Part shown: positions 54,455 through 61,238 of the stretch, piece after piece
Numbering within the stretch: position 1 is the stretch's first letter
How the letters are laid out: each line of letters starts with the position of its first letter
Source: Synechococcus sp. CBW1108
GTDB lineage: Bacteria > Cyanobacteriota > Cyanobacteriia > PCC-6307 > Cyanobiaceae
DNA: 64,000 nt
Reading direction: 5' to 3'
Assembly (NCBI RefSeq): GCF_015840335.1
Contig: NZ_CP060395.1
Coordinates: 1,426,001 to 1,490,000, forward strand
Position numbers and translations under genes: made by a program
Notes under the pieces: model-generated
What the model was told of the DNA's origin: nothing
The model's input: the letters and a program-made list of their open reading frames with translations, nothing else
Databases searched by the model: none

Positions 54455-54986
54455 CGTAGCCAGCCCAAACCCTGAACACAGGATAGTACGGGCAAACTAT
54501 CGGGGTATCCGTGGAATCACGGGCCAGGCGGACGGCCGGATCCAAGGCCTTGATCTGCGGCCAGGGCTGCTGCGGCGCGATTGAGCGCTCGCTGCCTGAA
54601 CCCGAAGGGTTCGAAGGGGAATGACCTTGCGTCAAGCGATCGGCCTGCTTGGCCAGGCTCACCGGGATATTGGGGCTTTCTGGATTCACGGTGATCGACT
54701 GCAGCTGGGGCCGCAGGACGAGATCCATGTCTTCCATGGGGATGGCCCCCAGCAGCACCTCGTTGCCGAGCACCATGGCGCCGGTGAAGCAGCGGCGGTT
54801 GGCGAAGCGCACCTCAATGGGGCCCATGTAGGGCACCGTGCGGCGGTGTCCATTGGCCAGGATCACCTCCCGCTGTTCCAGCTCCCGCAGTTGCAGCTGG
54901 ATGGCGATGTGTTCAGGGATGCAGAGGTGCACGGCCCCGGGGCGGGTGGGGTTGGAGAGCTGGCCGATGCCGCGAATCAAGCCCAT
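54438..54986 (-). pseudogene. Clan AA aspartic protease copy A2, active site deleted and fused downstream
   Basis: The 182-codon frame starts MGLIRGIGQLSNPTRP and jumps directly to GAVHLCIPEHIAIQLQLREL, an exact in-frame loss of 13 residues that include the Asp-Ser-Gly motif. It cannot be an active protease. The usual TAG after SLAK is CAG here, so the frame runs through E7 and the spacer (QADRLTQGHSPSNPSGSG ... YYPVFRVWAGYGGFGI) and ends 17 bases inside T7. Confidence 0.75.
54597..54634. repeat. Double-palindrome repeat E7
   Basis: Same form as E2 and E5 (second palindrome degenerate). Here it is read through by the extended A2 frame. Confidence 0.85.
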
Positions 54987-55127
54987 CTGATCAGGACTAC
55001 ACAACTAGTTGCGGCCATGGAGAGCGGGCTGTAGCTGGGGGAGCCGCGTTGAGACCCTGTTCCACGGAGTTGCTCAGCAGCTCTTGAGTGTCATCTGTTT
55101 ACTTCTAAGGTGGCGACTATTTCCTGA
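54987..55127. other. Short unassigned spacer
   Basis: About 140 bases between A2 and the VapBC pair. It includes an AT-richer part (near 55080-55110) and no recognisable gene or hairpin. Confidence 0.4.
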
Positions 55128-55577
55128 TCAGCGGGAACCATCCAGCCACGCCTGGAAGTCGGCTGGGCTGAGGATCAACAGGGGATTCACCGATCCCTGA
55201 AGGGCTAGCAAGTCTGCATCGCCACTCACCAGCACAGGCGTGGCTGCAGCCAGAGCCAGATCAAGGAAGACCTGATCATGGGGGTCTCGCACGCGGTGGG
55301 AGCTTGCAGGGATGGAACCCGTCCAGCTTTCACACCACGGCAGTAGATCTTCCAGTAGGCGCTCTCGATCCGCTGGGTTCAGTTTGAATTTGGAATAGGC
55401 CAACACCCGTAATAGCTCTCGCACCGTGGGTTCAGCCACAACAGGAATCAACGCATCGCGCTGCCAGCAAGGCCGCAACCAACTGAGCCGGCCATTGGCG
55501 AACAACAGCGCTGAAAGCAACACATTGGTGTCGAGCACCGCTCGGATCGGATCACGGCTCAAGTCTGGCGGGCCCAT
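55128..55577 (-). CDS. PIN-domain toxin (COG1569-like)
   Basis: The 149-residue protein starts MGPPDLSRDPIRAVLDTNVL (first Asp in VLDTN) and has PVVAEPTVRELLRVLAYSKF (Glu), HRVRDPHDQVFLDLALAAAT (Asp pair) and PVLVSGDADLLAL (Asp). It ends with the LILSPADFQAWLDGSR tail typical of the PIN_3 subgroup. It overlaps its AbrB-type antitoxin by 19 bases. A fragment of a near-copy lies at 48090. Confidence 0.92.
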   Translation of the reverse strand: MGPPDLSRDPIRAVLDTNVLLSALLFANGRLSWLRPCWQRDALIPVVAEPTVRELLRVLAYSKFKLNPADRERLLEDLLPWCESWTGSIPASSHRVRDPHDQVFLDLALAAATPVLVSGDADLLALQGSVNPLLILSPADFQAWLDGSR

Positions 55578-55783
55578 TTCACTGCATCGGCCACATCGGC
55601 TTCGCTGATCCCGAGCTCCGCCAGACGGGCACGCACCGCCGTGGCTCCACCGGGGTGGAGCGGCGTGAGCACGATGCGGCCGTTGTCGCAGGTGACGTCG
55701 TAGTAGTCGGCCTGGCCCGTCTGTTCCACCACGGCCTTGGGTAGGGTGAGCTGGTTTTTGCTGGTGCACTTGGCAACAACCAT
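55559..55783 (-). CDS. AbrB-type antitoxin
   Basis: The 74-residue protein reads MVVAKCTSKNQLTLPKAVVE (AbrB hairpin), DVTCDNGRIVLTPLHPG, and a helical tail (RARLAELGISEADVADAVKW). It precedes and overlaps the PIN gene. Confidence 0.9.
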   Translation of the reverse strand: MVVAKCTSKNQLTLPKAVVEQTGQADYYDVTCDNGRIVLTPLHPGGATAVRARLAELGISEADVADAVKWARQT

Positions 55784-56134
55784 GGCCCTGCCCTGCGAAG
55801 GAATCCTTACTCTAGGAGTTTCCTTGCCGCCGCTGGCCTGCTACCCATGGCAGCCCAAGGCCTTTCCAACCCGTTATGAACGTGCTGCTTACGGGAGCTG
55901 CTAGCCGAGTTGGATCTGGTGGGGGTGACGGAGCGGAGCACGCATCAGATCCAGCAGCGCACTGGTTGCGCCGGCCCGTCTGCGGAATTGCGGGCAGTGT
56001 TGTTTGGGAGTGTCTGCAAATCTGTACGTGCTGTACAGATTCCTGAACAGTGTTGATCCAGGTGCGCCTGGGCCGTGATCAGGGTGGTGGCGGGGCGCAG
56101 CCGAGACGCACCTCATCGCCCGCCATGGCTGCGT
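55784..56134. other. Intergenic stretch with palindrome Y7 and an rfbD-like start
   Basis: Bases 55876-55912 read MNVLLTGAASRVG, similar to the rfbD start MKVLLTGAAGQLG, then lose it. Palindrome Y7 (AAATCTGTAC ... GTACAGATT) is at 56018-56041. Upstream of T8's end is the block GCCCGCCATGGCTGCGTTCA that borders T copies. No intact gene. Confidence 0.45.
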
Positions 56135-56512
56135 TCACGCCATTCCTCCGTACTCCTCCAGCAGCGAGATCACATCTCGGACTCGCCTGGCGTTGCGTTC
56201 GGAGGGTTCGAGCTGGTGTCGGAGCTGGACAAGATTGCACTGAGCTTGCCGTTGATCTCGTCGAGCCGCTTTATCTCTTGCTCGATCGCGTAGCGCTCCA
56301 CGTCGACGTCGATCGTTGGATGCCAATTCAGCTTCTGCAACAGCCGCCGCCACGGCGGCAACGATGCAAGGAATTCCTGCTTGCTGCGGTAGGTCGACGG
56401 AAGTGGCTCCCAGGAGGTCGACATGGGTGTAATTGGTAAACAGCGTGATCGGGGCGAGGAGCAGGGCGGCAAAAACCGTGATCCAGCCTTGACGGTCAAA
56501 ACACAAAACCAC
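56135..56512 (-). CDS. T-family membrane/coiled-coil protein, copy T8 (intact frame)
   Basis: The 125-residue protein is nearly the same as T5: GTG start, FDRQGWITVFAALLLAPITL, GIPCIVAAVAAAVAEAELAS, NDRRRRGALRDRARDKAARR, NLVQLRHQLEPSERNARRVR and DVISLLEEYGGMA. The frame is open a few codons upstream (GTG 56524) but 56512 fits the other copies. Two intact copies with synonymous and conservative differences suggest selection or a recent duplication. Confidence 0.62.
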   Translation of the reverse strand: MVLCFDRQGWITVFAALLLAPITLFTNYTHVDLLGATSVDLPQQAGIPCIVAAVAAAVAEAELASNDRRRRGALRDRARDKAARRDQRQAQCNLVQLRHQLEPSERNARRVRDVISLLEEYGGMA

Positions 56513-56653
56513 CTTAGCCAGCACAAACCCTGAATACAGGATAGTACAGGCAAGCTAGCAGGGCATCCGTGGAATCACGAGCAGCTATCTGGGGCATCAA
56601 CCAGGAGCCGGTGCTGCCATTGGCGCGGTCGATCAGCATTTGGGGGTGTCTGC

Positions 56654-56678
56654 AAATCTGTACAAGTTGTACGGGTTT
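56654..56678. repeat. TGTACA palindrome Y8 (imperfect)
   Basis: The left arm AAATCTGTACA is intact; the right arm is changed (TGTACGGGTTT). It lies between the T8 spacer and protease copy A3; no E repeat is seen here. Confidence 0.75.
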
Positions 56679-56704
56679 TGGACGCTTTCAGCTCAGCCCC
56701 AGCC

Positions 56705-57042
56705 GGCGGCCAAACTCACCGGGATGTTGGGGCTTTCCGGGTTCACGGTGATCGACTGCAGCTGGGGCCGCAGGACGAGATCCATGTCTTTCATGGGGAT
56801 GGCCCCCAGCAGCACCTCGTTGCCGAGCACCATGGCGCCGGTGAAGCAGCGGCGGTTGGCGAAGCGCACCTCAATGGGCCCATGTAGGGCACCGTGCGCC
56901 GGTGTCCATCGGCTAGGATCATTTCGCGCTGTTCCAGCTCTCGCAGCTGCAGCTGGATGGCGATGTGCTCAGGGATGCAGAGGTGCACGGCATCGGGTCG
57001 GGTGGGGTTGGAGAGCTGAACGATGCCGTGAATCAAGCCCAT
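56705..57042 (-). pseudogene. Clan AA aspartic protease copy A3 (active site deleted, frameshifted)
   Basis: It begins MGLIHGIVQLSNPTRP and joins DAVHLCIPEHIAIQLQLREL, lacking the Asp-Ser-Gly segment by a deletion close to that in A2. After TVPYMGP a one-base loss shifts the frame; the remainder (ANRRCFTGAMVLGNEVLLGA, SITVNPESPNIPVSL) is readable in another frame. Confidence 0.75.
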
Positions 57043-57277
57043 CTGATGAGGTTAAAGGGGGTTTTGGCCGTAGTAATGCCGCCGCCCGGAGGGGGATGGT
57101 TTGGAGAACAGCATTCCCCGGTGGCCTCCTGCAGGCCTGATTGAGCCCATGGCCTCCCTGCTGGCCCAAGGGATCAACCGTGGCCTGGTAACCGGCGGCG
57201 GCTGCGCGATCTATCAGGGCATCCGTGGAATCACTGCCTTCCCGGAGGTGGCCATGGCTCTCGATTCCCTCGCTGAT
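57043..57277. other. Spacer with recurring blocks
   Basis: It contains GGGGATGGTTTGGAGAACAG (also near 38645), GGGATCAACCGTGGCCTGGT (also near 52820) and CTTCCCGGAGGTGGCCATGG (also near 38720 and 52880). These blocks keep the same order as at the other sites. No gene is supported. Confidence 0.4.
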
Positions 57278-57315
57278 TGAACCCGAAGGGTTCGAAGGGG
57301 AATGACCCTGGATCA
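57278..57315. repeat. Double-palindrome repeat E8
   Basis: First palindrome intact; the second is TGACCCTGGATCA, one mismatch. This is the rightmost copy. Confidence 0.85.
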
Positions 57316-57339
57316 AGCGCGTTGCCTGGGGGTGTCTGC

Positions 57340-57364
57340 AAATCTGTTCAAGCTGTACGGATTT
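57340..57364. repeat. TGTACA palindrome Y9 (imperfect)
   Basis: Arms AAATCTGTTCA and TGTACGGATTT each carry a change. It is the rightmost copy, 25 bases after E8. Confidence 0.7.
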
Positions 57365-57379
57365 TGGACGCTTTCAGCC

Positions 57380-57480
57380 CAGCCCCAGCAGGCGGGGGCG
57401 ATCGGCCAGGCTCACCGGGATACTGGGGCCGCAGCAGGAGACCCATGTAGGGCACGCACCTCCATTCCTGCAGAGCCAAC
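57380..57480 (-). pseudogene. Clan AA aspartic protease scrap, right edge of the array
   Basis: The minus strand keeps MEVRALHGSPAAAP-type and SIPVSLADRPRLLGL-type residues in short pieces, with the middle deleted, similar to 53012-53180. Beyond it the sequence is unique up to the start of the secretion locus. Confidence 0.5.
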
Positions 57481-57555
57481 CCACCGATGGCAGCACCCAG
57501 CGGCAGTGGGGGGGCAGCAGCGGAGCGCCGTGGCAAGGTCACCTAATGTCCCCCC

Positions 57556-58293
57556 ATGGCCCTACGACTTGACGCTTTCTCCGAAGCGGCGCTGGCGGAA
57601 CTGCGCCGGCACAATTTGCTGCAGCTTCTGGTGCAGCGCCAGCTGGTGGCGGCTGCTGTGGCCGACGCATCGCCCGAGCCTGAGGCCTTGGAGCAAGCCA
57701 AGCAGCAGTTTCTCCGCAACCAAAAGCTCACTGAGCCTGAGGCCCTACGGGCCTACCTACTTAATAACTGTCTCAGCGAGGCCGATCTCACCTGGCAGAT
57801 CGAGCTGCCACTGCGGATTCGCGCCCACTGCAACGAGCATTACCGCCACAAGGCCGAGGCCCACTTCCTGGCCCGTAAAAACCAGCTTGACCGGGTGGTT
57901 TACAGCCTGCTGAGGGTGAAGGACGGCTACCTGGCTAGGGAGCTGTATCTGCGCCTGGATGCGGGCGAGGCCAATTTCGCCGACCTGGCGGCAGAGTTTT
58001 CGGAAGGGCCCGAGAAGCAAACCAAGGGCATCCTGGGGCCGGTGCCCCTCACCCAGGCCCATCCGGCCCTGGCGGAGCGACTGCGCACCAGCCCGGCTGG
58101 CCAGTTGATGCAGCCTTTCCAGATTGAGAGCTGGTGGCTGGTGGCCCGGCTTGAAAGCTATACACCGGCCACTTTTGACGACAACATCGCCACCCAGATG
58201 GCAGCAGAGCTGTTTGAGCAGTGGGTGAAAGAGGAGACCAGCCTTAGGATGCGAGATCTCCAGCTGGCGGGTACGGGCACAACGACGGCATGA
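57556..58293 (+). CDS. Parvulin-type peptidyl-prolyl isomerase of a type I secretion locus
   Basis: The 245-residue protein has an N-terminal SurA/trigger-like helical part (residues 1-95) and a parvulin-like domain (ARELYLRLDAGEANFADLAA, EFSEGPEKQTKGILGPVPLT, AERLRTSPAGQLMQPFQIES, WWLVARLE). There is no signal peptide, so it would act in the cytoplasm, perhaps keeping cargo export-ready. It overlaps the ABC transporter gene by 4 bases (ATGA), a linkage common in cyanobacteria. Confidence 0.82.
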   Translation: MALRLDAFSEAALAELRRHNLLQLLVQRQLVAAAVADASPEPEALEQAKQQFLRNQKLTEPEALRAYLLNNCLSEADLTWQIELPLRIRAHCNEHYRHKAEAHFLARKNQLDRVVYSLLRVKDGYLARELYLRLDAGEANFADLAAEFSEGPEKQTKGILGPVPLTQAHPALAERLRTSPAGQLMQPFQIESWWLVARLESYTPATFDDNIATQMAAELFEQWVKEETSLRMRDLQLAGTGTTTA

Positions 58294-61238
58294 CCCAGAC
58301 GCCCACAGCAACCCTGCAGCAGCTGCCTGCCTTCCGCGATCTCTCGGCACCGGCGCAGCAGCGACTGGAGGCAGACATCAAGCTGCTGCGCTTCCGCATC
58401 GGCCAGAGCCTCACCGAAGCCAATGCACTGCCGGCCCAGGTTTTCGTGCTGCTGCAAGGGGAGTGCCGTCTGCTGGGCAGTGAGCAGGGCCGCCTGAGCA
58501 CGCTGGCGCGGCTGGGGCCGGGCAATCTGATAGGTTTAGCATCCCTGCTGCGGGCCGCGCCCTGCGAAACGGTCACCGCCGCCACCGAAGTGGTGGCCGC
58601 CGCCATCAGTGACAGCATGGTGGTGGAGCTCTATCAACAGGAAGCCAGCTTTCGCAACTGGTGCGACAACGCCCTCTGGCCTGCGGAAGTGGCTGCCTTG
58701 CTCGAGCTGCTGCAAAAGGAAGATGCCCAGACAGACCGCTCCCTGCTGAACAAACTGGCTCGGCTGGTGAAGCAGGCCCAGCTCCTGCCCGCTGCGACCC
58801 ACCACACCCCATTGGCTCTCCAGGAGGCTGCTGAAGGGCGGCAGCTCTACCTGGCCAGCGCCAACTGCGCCAGCGCCCAGCTGGGCACGGCCCTCGATCC
58901 CACTGCCCCCCTGCCCCAGGCCAGCCCACCTTTTGGCCTGAGGGTGATCAGCCTGCCCGCTGGCCTCGGCGCCCGCACCCAGGGCGGCAGGCCAGCCCTG
59001 GGGGCCGGCGATCCAGCTGCTGCGCTCAGCATTGCTGAGGCACCTACCCAGCCTTCGATCAGCAGCCTCAGCCTGGGCCAGGCCGATCCGATGGCGGGCT
59101 TCCGGCTGGTGAAAGGCGAAGGCCCGCTGGAGGAAACCCTCGCCTGCTTCCAGATGCTGGCGGCCCAGATGAAGCTGCCCTTCCGCCGTGATTCGATCGA
59201 AAAGGTGCTGCGCGACAGCCTGCGCCGGGGCCAGACCCCAACCCTGCAGCTCTGCGGCCAGCTAGGCGCCAGCCTGGGCCTGCATGTGGTGAATGCCAAG
59301 GTGCCAGCAGAGCTGGGCATCCGGCTGCAAACGCCGTCGCTGTTGGCCTGGGATGGCGGTTTTGCGCTGGCGGTGAGCAGTAACGCGGCAGGGCTCACCC
59401 TGGCTTCCCCGCGGCGGGGGATGGTTGAACTCAGCCCCGTTGCGCTGGAGGAGGCCTTCCCGGAGGGCATCGATCTGCTGCTGCTGGATCGGGCCACCAC
59501 CACGCCCAATCAGAAATTCGGCCCGGAATGGTTCTGGCCCGCCCTGAAACGCCACCGCGGGGTGCTGGCCCAGGTGTTGATCACTTCGTTTGTGGTGCAG
59601 CTGTTTGGCCTGGCCAATCCGCTGCTGATCCAGGTGATCATCGATAAGGTGATTTCCCAGCGCAGCCTCGACACGCTTCAGGTGCTGGGTATTGGTTTGG
59701 TGGTGGTGACCCTGCTGGAGGGGGTATTGGGCAGCTTGCGCACCTTCCTATTTGCCGAAACCACCAACCGCATCGACCAGCGGCTGGGGGCTGAGGTGAT
59801 CGATCACCTGCTGCGGCTGCCGCTCGGCTATTTCGACCGCCGGCCCGTGGGTGAGCTGGGCTCCCGCATTGCTGAGCTGGAGAAGATCCGCAATTTCCTC
59901 ACCGGCACGGCCCTCACGACGGTGCTGGATGCGGCCTTCTCGGTGATCTACATCGTGGTGATGGCGATTTACAGCTGGGCTCTCACCCTGGTGGCCCTCG
60001 TGGTGCTGCCGATCCAGGTGGGGCTCACCGTGCTGGGGGCGCCCCTATTCCGGCGGCAATTTCGCCAGGCAGCCGAGGAAAACGCCCACACCCAAAGCCA
60101 TCTTGTGGAGGTGCTCACCGGCATCCAAACGGTGAAGGCCCAAAACGTGGAGATGGTGAGCCGCTGGAAGTGGCAGGAGCGCTACGGCAAATACATCTCT
60201 CGCACCTTTGAAAAAACAGTCACCGGCACGGCGCTGAATGAAACGGGCCAGGTGCTGCAGAAACTCTCCCAGCTGCTGGTGCTGTGGGTGGGCGCGACGA
60301 TGGTGCTCAAAGGGGAGCTCACCTTGGGCCAGCTGATCGCCTTCCGGATCATTTCCGGCTATGTCACCCAGCCGCTGCTGCGCCTATCCAATATCTGGCA
60401 GAGCATCCAGGAGCTGCGGGTGAGCTTCGAGCGGCTCGCCGACGTGATCGACACCCCCCAGGAATCGAGCGAGGCAGATCAGGCCAAGATTCCCCTGCCG
60501 CCGATTGAAGGGGCGGTGAAGTTTGAGGATGTGAGCTTCACCTTCCAGGCCGGCACTCCAGAGGTGCTCAAGCAGATCAATCTCAGCATTGAGCCGGGAA
60601 CGTTTGTGGGCATCGTGGGCCAGAGCGGCAGCGGCAAGAGCACCCTGATGAAACTTTTGCCGCGGCTCTACTCGCCCACCAGTGGCCGACTGTTGATCGA
60701 CGGCTACGACATCGACAAGGTGGAGCTGTATTCAGTGCGGCGCCAGGTGGGTATCGTTCCCCAGGACCCGCTGCTCTTTTCCGGCTCAGTGGCAGAAAAC
60801 ATTGCCCTTACCAGGCCCGATGCCGACAGCGAGGAGATCGTGCATGCCGCCCGGCTGGCGGCCGCCCATGACTTCATCATGCAGCTGCCATCTGGCTACA
60901 GCACGCCGGTGGGCGAGCGTGGCGCAGCCCTCAGTGGCGGCCAGCGCCAACGCATCGCCATTGCCCGCACCCTGCTCAGTAACCCCAAATTGCTCGTGAT
61001 GGATGAGGCCACCAGCGCCCTCGATTACGACACCGAACGGCAGGTGTGCAACAACCTGCTGGAGAGCCTGCGCGAGTGCACGGTGTTTTTCATTACCCAC
61101 CGGCTCACCACGATCCGCAATGCTGATCTGGTGGTGATGATGCATCAGGGAGCAATTGTGGAAATGGGCAGCCATGGGGAGCTGATGGAAAGGCGCGGCC
61201 GTTACTACGCCCTTTATCGCCAGCAGGAGGCGGGCTGA
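58290..61238 (+). CDS. Type I secretion ABC transporter with cyclic-nucleotide-binding-like and degenerate C39 domains
   Basis: The 982-residue HlyB-type exporter has a cNMP-binding-like domain at residues about 8-130 (FVLLQGECRLLGSEQGRLST, LGPGNLIGLASLL), then a C39-like domain near 268-400 (LEETLACFQMLAAQMKLPFR) that lacks the catalytic Cys context, six membrane helices at about 415-700 (VIIDKVISQRSLDTLQVLGI, GYFDRRPVGELGSRIAELEK), and an ATPase with Walker A VGQSGSGKST, signature LSGGQRQRIA, Walker B LLVMDEATSALD and an H-loop FFITHR. Overlaps both neighbours. Confidence 0.93.
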   Translation: MTQTPTATLQQLPAFRDLSAPAQQRLEADIKLLRFRIGQSLTEANALPAQVFVLLQGECRLLGSEQGRLSTLARLGPGNLIGLASLLRAAPCETVTAATEVVAAAISDSMVVELYQQEASFRNWCDNALWPAEVAALLELLQKEDAQTDRSLLNKLARLVKQAQLLPAATHHTPLALQEAAEGRQLYLASANCASAQLGTALDPTAPLPQASPPFGLRVISLPAGLGARTQGGRPALGAGDPAAALSIAEAPTQPSISSLSLGQADPMAGFRLVKGEGPLEETLACFQMLAAQMKLPFRRDSIEKVLRDSLRRGQTPTLQLCGQLGASLGLHVVNAKVPAELGIRLQTPSLLAWDGGFALAVSSNAAGLTLASPRRGMVELSPVALEEAFPEGIDLLLLDRATTTPNQKFGPEWFWPALKRHRGVLAQVLITSFVVQLFGLANPLLIQVIIDKVISQRSLDTLQVLGIGLVVVTLLEGVLGSLRTFLFAETTNRIDQRLGAEVIDHLLRLPLGYFDRRPVGELGSRIAELEKIRNFLTGTALTTVLDAAFSVIYIVVMAIYSWALTLVALVVLPIQVGLTVLGAPLFRRQFRQAAEENAHTQSHLVEVLTGIQTVKAQNVEMVSRWKWQERYGKYISRTFEKTVTGTALNETGQVLQKLSQLLVLWVGATMVLKGELTLGQLIAFRIISGYVTQPLLRLSNIWQSIQELRVSFERLADVIDTPQESSEADQAKIPLPPIEGAVKFEDVSFTFQAGTPEVLKQINLSIEPGTFVGIVGQSGSGKSTLMKLLPRLYSPTSGRLLIDGYDIDKVELYSVRRQVGIVPQDPLLFSGSVAENIALTRPDADSEEIVHAARLAAAHDFIMQLPSGYSTPVGERGAALSGGQRQRIAIARTLLSNPKLLVMDEATSALDYDTERQVCNNLLESLRECTVFFITHRLTTIRNADLVVMMHQGAIVEMGSHGELMERRGRYYALYRQQEAG

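Noticed and set aside
37665-57364. CRISPR array
   Set aside because: E and Y repeats are short and palindromic but spaced hundreds to thousands of bases apart, with no regular spacers and no cas genes.
36600-57550. Integron-like cassette array
   Set aside because: Dense toxin-antitoxin genes and repeats suggested one, but there is no integrase gene in the window, gene orientation is mixed, and the repeats are gene remnants and short palindromes, not attC sites.
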